From Actinomycetes bacterium (GTDB taxonomy: Bacteria; Actinomycetota; Acidimicrobiia; Acidimicrobiales; Microtrichaceae), in contig JAEXGP010000014.1 in NCBI GenBank assembly GCA_023450775.1, positions 1-8,385 on the forward strand: DNA of 8,385 nucleotides, in the 5' to 3' direction. Below, piece after piece: positions 1 to 5,608 of this stretch. A program made the position numbers and the translations under genes. The first letter of the stretch is position 1. Each line of letters starts with the position of its first letter. The notes under the pieces were generated by a model. It saw only the letters and a list, made by a program, of their open reading frames with translations. It did no database searches and had not been told where the DNA came from.

Positions 1-269
1 CCGCGCTCGGCGACGTGGCCGAGCGCTACTCCGCGGCGATCGACGAGGAGCTGCTCGCGGACCACCGGATGTCGGCGCTGCTGGTCCGGGCGCTGCAGCA
101 CCGCAAGGGCGCCCGTGCGGCCATCCGCGTGGCCGGCGCCACGTCCTGGACCCGGCGCAACTTCGCCCGCTGGCTGTTCGAGGACTCGCCCCGCGGGCTG
201 CCGTTCACGCCGTCGCGCTGGCACCGTGGCGTGCTGAGCGGCCCGGGCGCCTACCGCGACGCCCGCTGA
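1..269 (+). CDS. C-terminal part of a probable geranylgeranyl-reductase-family FAD oxidoreductase (5' end outside window)
   Basis: The reading frame is open from the first bases (codon phase starts at base 3) to TGA at 267-269, so the gene begins upstream of the window and only about 88 C-terminal residues are visible. The tail is Arg- and Trp-rich and includes TSWTRRNFARWLFEDSPRG and FTPSRWHRGVLSGPGAYR. I associate this kind of ending with actinobacterial NAD(P)/FAD-dependent oxidoreductases of the geranylgeranyl reductase family, which reduce isoprenoid double bonds on lipids or quinones. The FAD-binding Rossmann motif would be in the missing N-terminal part, so the assignment rests on memory of the tail alone. 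A GTG at base 15 could start a short ORF, but it has no convincing ribosome site and the frame stays open before it. The 18-bp inverted repeat begins 3 bases after the stop. Reality of the coding frame is fairly sure; the family is moderate. Confidence 0.5.
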   Translation, partial: ALGDVAERYSAAIDEELLADHRMSALLVRALQHRKGARAAIRVAGATSWTRRNFARWLFEDSPRGLPFTPSRWHRGVLSGPGAYRDAR

Positions 270-271
270 CG

Positions 272-325
272 CCGTTCTGTTGCGCGATCGACGGCCCAGT
301 TGCCGCAGATCGCGCAACAGAACGG
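272..325. terminator. Perfect 18-bp inverted repeat, possible terminator or operator
   Basis: The arms 272-289 (CCGTTCTGTTGCGCGATC) and 308-325 are exact reverse complements, separated by 18 bases. Inside the loop, CGGC at 292-295 can pair with GCCG at 302-305, so the hairpin can extend past two mismatches to a 6-base loop. It starts 3 bases after the stop of the preceding gene, which suits a terminator, but no T-run follows; that is common for actinobacterial hairpins. The right arm also covers the place where a -35 element would lie for the next gene (its -10 is at 332-337), so it could equally be a regulator site. The structure is certain; the role is inferred. Confidence 0.6.
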
Positions 326-331
326 GGCGCG

Positions 332-337
332 TACGAT
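332..337 (+). promoter_or_regulatory. Putative -10 element of a leaderless promoter for the nitronate monooxygenase family gene
   Basis: TACGAT fits the actinobacterial TAnnnT -10 pattern and lies exactly 7 bases before the ATG at 345. Transcription would then start at or next to the start codon, giving a leaderless mRNA. No good -35 is visible: at 17-base spacing the hexamer is ATCGCG, inside the right arm of the inverted repeat. No strong Shine-Dalgarno sequence precedes 345, which is consistent with leaderless translation. The ATG at 336 overlaps this hexamer and is therefore less likely to be the start. Confidence 0.45.
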
Positions 338-344
338 GCCGCGG

Positions 345-1301
345 ATGAAGACCCGACTGACCGAGATGCTGGGCATCGAGCACCCCGTGATGCTCGCCGG
401 GATGGGCGGGGTGTCCTACGCCCCGCTGGCGGCCGCGGTGTCCGAGGCCGGGGGCATCGGCACGCTCGGCGCGTCGACGATGGGCCCCGACCAGATGGTC
501 GAGCAGATCGCAGCGGTCGCCGCCGCCACCGACAAGCCCTTCGGCGTCGACCTGCTGACCGCCGCACCCCAGGACATGACCGCCAAGGTGCGGGCGATCG
601 CCGACGGCGGCGGCTCGCTCTTCGTCGCCGGGCTCGGCGTGCCGGGCGAGGTCATCGACCTCTGCCACGACCTGGACATCGTCGTCGCCAGCATGTGCGG
701 CAAGGTCGCCCACGCCCGCCGCGCCGTGGACGCCGGCTGCGACCTGGTGATCGCCCAGGGCACCGAGGCGGGCGGCCACACCGGCCAGATCGCCACCATG
801 GCCCTCGTCCCGCAGGTCGTCGACGCCGTGGGCGACCGCGTCCCGGTCGTCGCCGCCGGCGGCATCTTCGACGGTCGGGGCCTGGCCGCAGCCCTGGCGC
901 TCGGCGCCGTCGGCGTCTGGGTGGGCACCCGCTTCATCGCCACCCCCGAGGCCCAGGCCGTGGCGGGCTACAAGGACCGGATCCTGGCCTCGGCCGAGGA
1001 CGGCACGATCGTCACCAAGGCCTACACCGGCAAGACCTGCCGGGTCCTGCGCACCTCCTACGCCCGGGAGTTCGAGGAGGCGGGCGGCGTGCCGGAGCCG
1101 TTCCCCATGCAGGTGGTCCGCTCCATGGAGGACGGCGTCAACCACCTGGGCGGCGACGTGGCCACACCCGGCGTGGATCCCGACCGGGAGTTCATGCCGG
1201 CCGGCCAGGCGATCGGCGCGATCGACGAGCTCGTCCCTGCCGGGGACCTGGTCCGCTCGATGGTCGCCGGGGCGGAGGCCGTGCTCGCACGTCTCGGGTG
1301 A
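345..1301 (+). CDS. Nitronate monooxygenase / 2-nitropropane dioxygenase family NAD(P)H-dependent flavin oxidoreductase
   Basis: The 318-aa product is a cytosolic FMN-binding TIM-barrel enzyme of the nitronate monooxygenase family, which also contains FabK-type enoyl-ACP reductases and the steroid-ring enzyme IpdC. It opens with MKTRLTEMLGIEHPVMLAGMGG, the usual family N-terminus. GTEAGGH at residues 139-145 contains the expected catalytic or flavin-contacting His145. AAGGI (170-174) and GTRF (194-197) belong to the phosphate-binding half of the barrel, and the tail has the usual AGQAIGAIDELVPAGDLVRSM pattern. Length is normal. I chose ATG 345 because it gives the family N-terminus and sits 7 bases after a TACGAT -10; ATG 336 is an alternative, and the upstream TTG at 300 lies inside the hairpin. 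Family members oxidise alkyl nitronates or reduce enoyl-type substrates, and the sequence does not say which. It is monocistronic, with the next promoter 20 bases after its stop. The family is secure; the substrate is unknown. Confidence 0.9.
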   Translation: MKTRLTEMLGIEHPVMLAGMGGVSYAPLAAAVSEAGGIGTLGASTMGPDQMVEQIAAVAAATDKPFGVDLLTAAPQDMTAKVRAIADGGGSLFVAGLGVPGEVIDLCHDLDIVVASMCGKVAHARRAVDAGCDLVIAQGTEAGGHTGQIATMALVPQVVDAVGDRVPVVAAGGIFDGRGLAAALALGAVGVWVGTRFIATPEAQAVAGYKDRILASAEDGTIVTKAYTGKTCRVLRTSYAREFEEAGGVPEPFPMQVVRSMEDGVNHLGGDVATPGVDPDREFMPAGQAIGAIDELVPAGDLVRSMVAGAEAVLARLG

Positions 1302-1320
1302 GGCGAGTTCACCCATGAGC

Positions 1321-1349
1321 GTGACCCCCGTCTCCAGGGGTGGTACCGT
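1321..1349 (+). promoter_or_regulatory. Promoter of the secreted Thr/Pro-tailed protein
   Basis: GTGACC at 1321-1326 (4 of 6 matches to TTGACA) and TACCGT at 1344-1349 (TAnnnT type) are separated by exactly 17 bases. A TG one base before the hexamer (TGG-TACCGT from 1341) makes an extended -10. Transcription would begin near 1356, leaving a leader of about 80 bases before the ATG at 1435. The spacer contains a small inverted repeat, ACCCC at 1324-1328 and GGGGT at 1337-1341, which could be an operator or chance in GC-rich DNA. This is the best-formed promoter in the window. Confidence 0.55.
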
Positions 1350-1434
1350 CAGCGGAGCTGTGGAAGACCGTTCCCTGCCGCACCAGCGGCGGAGATCGGG
1401 CCTGTTCCGCCCTGACGGGCACTGGGGGAATGGC

Positions 1435-2133
1435 ATGGAGGCGATGGAGGCGGGAACCCGGATGCGGGGCCGACGAGGAAGGACGGTCGGCCGAGCGCTG
1501 GCCGCTGCCGGCATCGCCGCGGCGGGACTCGTCGCGTGGAGCGTCCCCAGCCAGGCCCAGGAGGAGCCCCTCCCGCCGCCCACCAACTTCTCGATGGCCG
1601 GCATCGCCAACCCGGCCGAGGGCACCATGCTCGCCGTCGACAAGCAGGTCTCCGGAGAGTTCCAGTACTGCAGCAACCCGAACGGGCTCGGCGCCGAGAT
1701 CTACCTGAACGCCGGCGACGGCGCCGGCATGGCGGTCGAGCAGGCCACGGTCACGCCGTTCGTCGTGCCGATCCACATCGGCGTCGTGTCGGTGAACAAC
1801 CCCGACCCCGACAACCTGATCCAGGGCGAGCGGTTCTTCACGCTGGGCGTCGTCAAGGGGACGCCGGTGCAGTTCGGCCAGAGCGGCGACGCGTCGGTCG
1901 AGTACGGCGGCGTGTTCCTCGGCCCCAAGGCGGGCCTGCTCACGTGGAGCTACTCCGCCAACGTCGACTGCCAGGAGTCACGGGCCATGCCGATCCTGTC
2001 GCCGCTGCTCGGCGGCGAGGAGACGCTGCCGACGGCGCCGCCGGTCACCACGACCACCGAGGCCCCGACCACCACTGAGGCGCCGACGACCACCGAGGCC
2101 CCGACGACCACCACGACCGAAGCCCCGGCCTGA
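1435..2133 (+). CDS. Secreted protein of unknown function with signal peptide and Thr-Glu-Ala-Pro repeat tail
   Basis: The 232-aa product has a basic N-terminus (several Arg at residues 9-20), a hydrophobic stretch at about 21-37 and an Ala-x-Ala-type site SQA at 39-41, so a Sec signal peptide cleaved after residue 41 is likely. The mature part (42-198) is Gly- and Val-rich, probably beta-sheet, with only two cysteines (C79 and C179), a possible disulfide. Residues 205-231 form a low-complexity tail of four blocks ending in EAP, each preceded by three to five Thr, typical of a cell-wall-spanning or glycosylated stalk. No LPXTG motif or C-terminal membrane segment follows. I recognise no enzymatic motif. 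The start is ATG 1435, preceded by GGGGGA at 1424-1429. The frame is open upstream to ATG 1315, but that would put about 40 extra residues before the signal peptide and lies before the promoter. Confidence 0.8.
   Translation: MEAMEAGTRMRGRRGRTVGRALAAAGIAAAGLVAWSVPSQAQEEPLPPPTNFSMAGIANPAEGTMLAVDKQVSGEFQYCSNPNGLGAEIYLNAGDGAGMAVEQATVTPFVVPIHIGVVSVNNPDPDNLIQGERFFTLGVVKGTPVQFGQSGDASVEYGGVFLGPKAGLLTWSYSANVDCQESRAMPILSPLLGGEETLPTAPPVTTTTEAPTTTEAPTTTEAPTTTTTEAPA
2047..2127 (+). repeat. Imperfect tandem repeat encoding (T)3-5-EAP units
   Basis: Near-identical 18-base units such as ACGACCACCGAGGCCCCG are repeated at the 3' end of the secreted-protein gene, with lengths varying by whole Thr codons. They encode TTTTEAP, TTTEAP, TTTEAP and TTTTTEAP in order. 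Such arrays change length easily by slippage, so strains may differ here. Confidence 0.8.
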
Positions 2134-2148
2134 ACCTGACGGGCCGGT

Positions 2149-2190
2149 CCGGTCGGCATCCGGCGCTCCCGCGCCGGAAGGGCCGACCGG
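2149..2190. terminator. Strong two-part hairpin, probable bidirectional terminator (first of two)
   Basis: An outer stem CCGGTCGGC (2149-2157) pairs with GCCGACCGG (2182-2190), and an inner stem CCGGCGC (2160-2166) pairs with GCGCCGG (2171-2177) around a TCCC loop. Sixteen G/C-rich pairs are interrupted only by a 2/4-base internal loop. It lies 15 bases after the stop of the secreted-protein gene and faces the 3' end of the minus-strand run, so it can serve both strands. There is no U-tract. Confidence 0.75.
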
Positions 2191-2219
2191 CTTCGTCCTG
2201 CCCCCGGCGCAGGACGAAG
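2191..2219. terminator. Second adjacent hairpin, probable bidirectional terminator
   Basis: CTTCGTCCTGC (2191-2201) pairs perfectly with GCAGGACGAAG (2209-2219) around a 7-base loop. It abuts the preceding hairpin with no gap. On the minus strand it is the first hairpin met, 22 bases beyond the stop of the F420 oxidoreductase gene. The terminator role is inferred from the convergent arrangement. Confidence 0.75.
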
Positions 2220-2241
2220 CGCTCGGTTCAGCCCGCCCGAG

Positions 2242-3291
2242 TCAGCCCGCCAGCTCCTTGACCTTGGCGACCATGCGCTGCTGGCCCTCCAGGTCGGGGG
2301 CGATCGGCGTGATGTTCAGCACGGTCACGCCGGCGTCCTTGAACTGCGCGATGCGGTCCTTGATGTAGCCCTCGTCGCCGCACAGCGAGGTCTCCTCCAG
2401 GAAGGACGAGGGGACGGCCGCGGCCGCTTCCTGCTTCTTGCCGTCCAGGTAGAGGTCCTGGATCTCCTTGGCCTCGGCCTCGTAGCCGTAGCGCTGGAAG
2501 AGCTGGTTGTAGAAGTTGCGGTCGCGGGCGCCCATGCCGCCCACGTACAGGGCCACCATGGCCCGGCTGAAGTCGCGGAACCCGGCGACCTCGCTCTCGG
2601 GGCCGATCGACAGCAGACCGCCGGCGACCACGTCGAGCGGGCCCAGATCGGGCGAGCGCTTGGCCAGGCCGGCCTCCACGTCCGCGCCCCACACGTCCTT
2701 GGCACGCTCGGGGTGGAACAGGATCGGCAGCCAGCCGTCGGCCAGCTCGGCGGTCATCTGCACGTTCTTGGGGCCGAGCGACGCCACGTGGATGGGGATC
2801 GCGGAGCGCACCGGGTGCGTGATCATCTTGAGCGGCTTGCCCAGGCCGGTCCCCTGCCCCTCGGGCAACGGCAGCTGGTACTTCTTGCCGTCATGCACGA
2901 CGGGCTCGTCGCGGCGCCACACCTTGCGGCAGATGTCGATGATCTCCCGCGTCCGCTGGATGGGGGCGTCGTAGGCCACGCCGTGGAAGCCCTCGATCAC
3001 CTGCGGGCCCGAGGCGCCGAGGCCTAGGATCGCCCGCCCACCGGACAGGTCGTCCAGGCCGGCCGCGGTCATGGCCAGCAGCGTGGGGGTGCGGGTGTAG
3101 ACGGGCAGGATGCCGGACGCGATCTGGATCGTGTCGGTCTCGGCCGCCAGGTACCCCATGAGCGTGGGGGCGTCGTAGCCGTAGGCCTCGGCCACGTAGA
3201 CGATGTCCATGCCGGCCTGCTCCAGGGCCTGGACCTGTGCGACCGACTCGGCGAAGCCGCCCGAGTAGCCGATCTGCATGCTCAGCTTCAT
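2242..3291 (-). CDS. LLM-class F420-dependent oxidoreductase, Rv3520c-like
   Basis: The 349-aa product is a full-length luciferase-like (bacterial luciferase alpha/beta type) TIM-barrel oxidoreductase of the kind that uses coenzyme F420. Family features include the N-terminal strand MKLSMQIGYSGGF, VAEAYGYD (33-40), IASGILPVYTRTPTLLAM (57-74), LDDLSGGRAILGLGASGPQVIEG (79-101) and PIHVASLGPKNV (166-177). The combination resembles the Rv3520c group, whose Mycobacterium tuberculosis member lies in the cholesterol catabolism region. The reaction would be hydride transfer between F420 and an organic substrate that the sequence does not identify. The start is ATG 3291 with a GGGGGG ribosome site 4 bases upstream. 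It follows the 77-aa gene by 29 bases and is the last gene of the minus-strand run before the paired terminators. Class is very likely; F420 rather than FMN use is inferred from the subgroup. Confidence 0.9.
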   Translation of the reverse strand: MKLSMQIGYSGGFAESVAQVQALEQAGMDIVYVAEAYGYDAPTLMGYLAAETDTIQIASGILPVYTRTPTLLAMTAAGLDDLSGGRAILGLGASGPQVIEGFHGVAYDAPIQRTREIIDICRKVWRRDEPVVHDGKKYQLPLPEGQGTGLGKPLKMITHPVRSAIPIHVASLGPKNVQMTAELADGWLPILFHPERAKDVWGADVEAGLAKRSPDLGPLDVVAGGLLSIGPESEVAGFRDFSRAMVALYVGGMGARDRNFYNQLFQRYGYEAEAKEIQDLYLDGKKQEAAAAVPSSFLEETSLCGDEGYIKDRIAQFKDAGVTVLNITPIAPDLEGQQRMVAKVKELAG

Positions 3292-3320
3292 GCTGCCCCC
3301 CGTTGTCCTGTTCGGTTCGA

Positions 3321-3554
3321 TCAGTTCGCCGCGAGCTGCTGCTCGCGGTCCCAGTCCTTGGCCCGCACCAGCTGCGACCGGTCGAGCGAGCCGACGCCGA
3401 CGCCGTTGTCGAACTCCACCCGGTAGCGGATCCAGCGGAACCCGTTCTTGAGGGTCACCCGACCCCTCGTCCCCTTGGGGACGCCCGGCAGGTCCTCGGC
3501 GGCGACCACCTTGGCGCGGATCTTCAGCTCGTCGGTGTCAGTCGTGCTGGCCAT
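3321..3554 (-). CDS. Small conserved-looking 77-aa protein, SH3/KOW-like fold suspected, function unknown
   Basis: The frame begins MASTTDTDELKIRAKVVAAE and ends in REQQLAAN. The middle, LPGVPKGTRGRVTL (22-35) followed by WIRYRVEFDNG (41-51) and GSLDRSQLV (55-63), has a short charged, Gly-turn and beta-strand pattern reminiscent of small SH3-like or KOW barrels. I cannot name the family. It is acidic at the N-terminus, basic in the middle and has no signal or membrane segment, so it is probably cytosolic. The ATG at 3554 lies inside the 3' end of the SDR gene (17-base overlap) and exactly 8 bases after TACCGT (3563-3568 on the minus strand), so it may have its own leaderless transcript as well as read-through from upstream. 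The frame continues upstream of 3554, but that extension shadows the SDR gene and is low-complexity Arg/Pro/Ser sequence, so it is not used. Confidence 0.7.
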   Translation of the reverse strand: MASTTDTDELKIRAKVVAAEDLPGVPKGTRGRVTLKNGFRWIRYRVEFDNGVGVGSLDRSQLVRAKDWDREQQLAAN

Positions 3555-4413
3555 CGGGCGACACGGTACCCGCTCCCCCGTCCACGGACCGCAGCCGGAC
3601 CCCGAGCGCCCGCCGGCGCTCCCCGACCAGGCGGGGGTCCCGGGGGCGGGCCGGGACGTGCTCGGCGGCCGACACGGCGACGATCGTCGACGGGTCGAGG
3701 CCGAGCTGGGCGGCCAGGCGCCGGCCCAGCTCCAGCCGGGAGAGGTGCTCGGGGCCCGGCAGGTGCCACACACCCGCCCGCTCGTCCCGCGCCAGGGCGA
3801 CCAGCGCCCACAGCTCGGCCGCCAGGTCGTCGGCCCGGATCGGTTGGCGGAGCTCGTCGTGGAACAACCGCACCTCCCGAGCGGCACGGAGCCCGTCCAC
3901 CAGCGCGGCGGTGGCCCGGTCCGGCCGCTCGGTCGACACGACGAGCGACGTCCTGGTCGTGCACACGTCGGGCACCGCAGCCCGCGCCGCCTGCTCGGCC
4001 AGCACCTTCCAACGGCCGTAGTCGGTGATCGGGTCCGTCGGGTGGTCCTCGGCGTACGGCGGGCGGTCGCCGGCGAACACCACGTCGGTCGACAGGTGGA
4101 CGAGCGACGCCCCCACGGCGTGGACCGCCCCTGCGACTGCGGCGGTGGCGTCGACGATCGCCGCCCGGTCGGACTGCAGGTAGGCGGTGTGCACGACCAC
4201 ATCGGGGCGCACCGCGAGGAGCAGGTCGCGGGTGGAGGAGGAGTCGGTCAGGTCGACCCGGTGGACCTCACCCACCGCCCGCACGTCTGCCGGCACCGGC
4301 TGGCGGTGCTCGGTCACGTGCAGGTCCACGTCGCCGGGAGCCGTGCGGGCGAGCCAGCCGGCGACGTTGCCCGCACCGCCGGTGACGAGCACCCGCCGCG
4401 CTCCCCGGTTCAC
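3538..4413 (-). CDS. RmlD-like extended SDR family NAD(P)-dependent sugar-nucleotide-type reductase/epimerase
   Basis: The 291-aa product begins VNRGARRVLVTGGAGNVAGWL, the Rossmann glycine-rich loop (T11-G19). PDVVVHTAY (70-78) and HLSTDVVFAGDRP (106-118) follow, then the catalytic YxxxK as YGRWK (Y132, K136); the S108-T109 pair completes the usual triad region. STDVVFAG and the PxxxYGRWK context are characteristic of the RmlD (dTDP-4-dehydrorhamnose reductase) type. The final glycine of TGxxGxxG is shifted by one residue (GNVAG), so cofactor preference is uncertain. Residues 180-290 are the less conserved substrate domain. The start is GTG 4413, 13 bases after the acyl-CoA dehydrogenase stop; upstream codons in frame only shadow that gene. 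Tight spacing implies cotranscription. Since the neighbours are CoA-ester enzymes rather than cell-wall sugar genes, the substrate may not be a sugar nucleotide. Confidence 0.82.
   Translation of the reverse strand: MNRGARRVLVTGGAGNVAGWLARTAPGDVDLHVTEHRQPVPADVRAVGEVHRVDLTDSSSTRDLLLAVRPDVVVHTAYLQSDRAAIVDATAAVAGAVHAVGASLVHLSTDVVFAGDRPPYAEDHPTDPITDYGRWKVLAEQAARAAVPDVCTTRTSLVVSTERPDRATAALVDGLRAAREVRLFHDELRQPIRADDLAAELWALVALARDERAGVWHLPGPEHLSRLELGRRLAAQLGLDPSTIVAVSAAEHVPARPRDPRLVGERRRALGVRLRSVDGGAGTVSPDGQHD
3563..3568 (-). promoter_or_regulatory. Putative internal -10 element for the 77-aa gene (leaderless)
   Basis: On the minus strand this reads TACCGT followed by 8 bases and then ATG, the same arrangement as at the acyl-CoA dehydrogenase start. 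It is inside the last codons of the SDR gene. No convincing -35 is seen (CGGTCC at 17-base spacing). If active, it would uncouple the 77-aa protein and the F420 enzyme from the upstream genes. Confidence 0.4.
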
Positions 4414-4426
4414 GGAACCGGCCCGG

Positions 4427-5590
4427 TCAGGCGGACGCCCGGCGGGTCTCCGCCCAGGTGAGCCCCTGCTCGGCGTCCACGTCGTGGGGCAGCCCGAGGA
4501 CCCGCTCGGCGACGATGTTGCGCTGCACGTCGCCGGTGCCGCCACCGATCGTCAGCGCCTGGGCGAACAGGTACCCGTAGTGCCACAGGTCGACCGGCCC
4601 TCCGAACGGACCGACGTCGGCGAGCATGCCGCCGGGGCCGGCCAGGTCCTTGGCCAGCCCCATGATCCGCTGCCCGTGCTCGTCGGCCAGGATCTTGCGG
4701 ACCGATGCCTCGGGTCCGGGCTGTCGGCCGGCGATGGCGGCGGTCACCGTCCGGAGGCGGATCAGGCGCAGGATCTCGGACTCGATGCGCAGCTGGGCGG
4801 CGCGCTGGCGCTCGATCGGGTCGTCGAGCCCGCCGTTGGAGCGGATCAGGTCGAGCAGATCGTCGGCGTCGGGGCCCATGCCCCACAGCGCACCGCCCGA
4901 CGAGAGCGAGACCCGCTCGTTCGCCAGGGTGACCTTGGCCAGGCGCCAGCCGTCGTCGACGTCGCCGATCAGCAGGTCGTGCGGGATGCGCACGTCGGCG
5001 AAGAACACCTCGTTGAAGTTGTGGTGGCCGGTCATCTCGACGATCGGCCGGATCTCGATGCCCGGCAGGTCCATGGGGCAGATGAAGTACGAGATGCCCC
5101 GCTGCTTGGGCGCATCGGGGTCGGTCCGGGCGATCAGCACGCCGTACTTGGAGAAGTGCCCGAGCGACGTCCAGATCTTCTGGCCGTTCACGACCCACTC
5201 GTCGCCGTCCCGGACGGCGCGGGTCCCGAGGGCGGCCAGGTCGGAGCCCGCCCCCGGCTCGCTGAAGAGCTGGCACCAGATGTCCTCGCCGGCGAGCAGC
5301 GGGAACAGGTACCGCTCCTTCTGCTCGTCGGTGCCCGCCGCCAGGATCGTGGGGCCCGCCCAGCCGATCCCGATCGGGTTGGTCGGCCGCCGCACCCCGG
5401 CCCTACGCAGCTCGTCGTCGATGATCAGCTGGTGGATGGGGTCGGCCTCGAGCCCCCACGGCCGGGGCCAGTGGGGCGCCACGTAGCCCGCTTCGGCCAG
5501 CTCCCGGCCGGAGGGCGACGGATTGGCCTCGAGCCAGGCCCGCATCTCGACCCGACGGGGGTCGTCCTCGGGAGGCAGTTCGAAGTCCAT
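4427..5590 (-). CDS. Acyl-CoA dehydrogenase family protein
   Basis: The 387-aa product is a full-length FAD-dependent acyl-CoA dehydrogenase, which introduces a 2,3-double bond into an acyl-CoA and passes electrons to electron-transfer flavoprotein. The N-terminal helical domain is followed by the family signature LFSEPGAGSDLAALG (108-122), the beta domain with WVVNGQKIWTSLGH (132-145) and the C-terminal FAD domain with QALTIGGGTGDVQRNIVAERVLGLP (344-368). At the classical catalytic position near 349-351 there is Gly instead of Glu. In isovaleryl- and long-chain-type dehydrogenases the base sits in the earlier helix next to a conserved Arg; E225-R226 in LANERVSL matches that, so E225 is the likely base. 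The start is ATG 5590, 8 bases after TACCGT on the minus strand, suggesting a leaderless message; an upstream start at 5680 would add a non-family extension and overlap the promoter. It is first in the minus-strand run and divergent from the acyl-CoA synthetase. Confidence 0.93.
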   Translation of the reverse strand: MDFELPPEDDPRRVEMRAWLEANPSPSGRELAEAGYVAPHWPRPWGLEADPIHQLIIDDELRRAGVRRPTNPIGIGWAGPTILAAGTDEQKERYLFPLLAGEDIWCQLFSEPGAGSDLAALGTRAVRDGDEWVVNGQKIWTSLGHFSKYGVLIARTDPDAPKQRGISYFICPMDLPGIEIRPIVEMTGHHNFNEVFFADVRIPHDLLIGDVDDGWRLAKVTLANERVSLSSGGALWGMGPDADDLLDLIRSNGGLDDPIERQRAAQLRIESEILRLIRLRTVTAAIAGRQPGPEASVRKILADEHGQRIMGLAKDLAGPGGMLADVGPFGGPVDLWHYGYLFAQALTIGGGTGDVQRNIVAERVLGLPHDVDAEQGLTWAETRRASA

Positions 5591-5598
5591 GCCAGCGG

Positions 5599-5608
5599 AC
5601 GGTACCGT
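5599..5608. promoter_or_regulatory. Palindromic ACGGTACCGT carrying divergent -10 elements
   Basis: The 10-bp perfect palindrome contains TACCGT on both strands (plus 5603-5608; minus 5604 down to 5599). On the minus strand the hexamer ends 8 bases before the acyl-CoA dehydrogenase ATG, implying a leaderless transcript. On the plus strand transcription would start near 5615 and give a leader of about 77 bases before the acyl-CoA synthetase ATG. At 17-base spacing the -35 candidates are weak: TCGAAG (plus) and TGCGGC (minus), 3 of 6 matches each. The two polymerases would compete for the same bases, so the genes would probably not fire from one template at once. The palindrome could instead be, or also be, a repressor site. 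Confidence 0.5.

Noticed and set aside
300..344. Extended N-terminus for the flavin enzyme from TTG 300
   Set aside because: TTG 300 lies in the loop of the inverted repeat, has no ribosome site, and the added residues do not belong to the family N-terminus.
1315..1434. Upstream ATG 1315 as start of the secreted protein
   Set aside because: It would place the start upstream of the predicted promoter and bury the signal peptide. ATG 1435 has a good ribosome site and an ideal signal peptide start.
3448..4461. Plus-strand open frame antisense to the SDR gene
   Set aside because: Its composition is typical of a shadow frame, while the minus strand shows Rossmann and YxxxK motifs.
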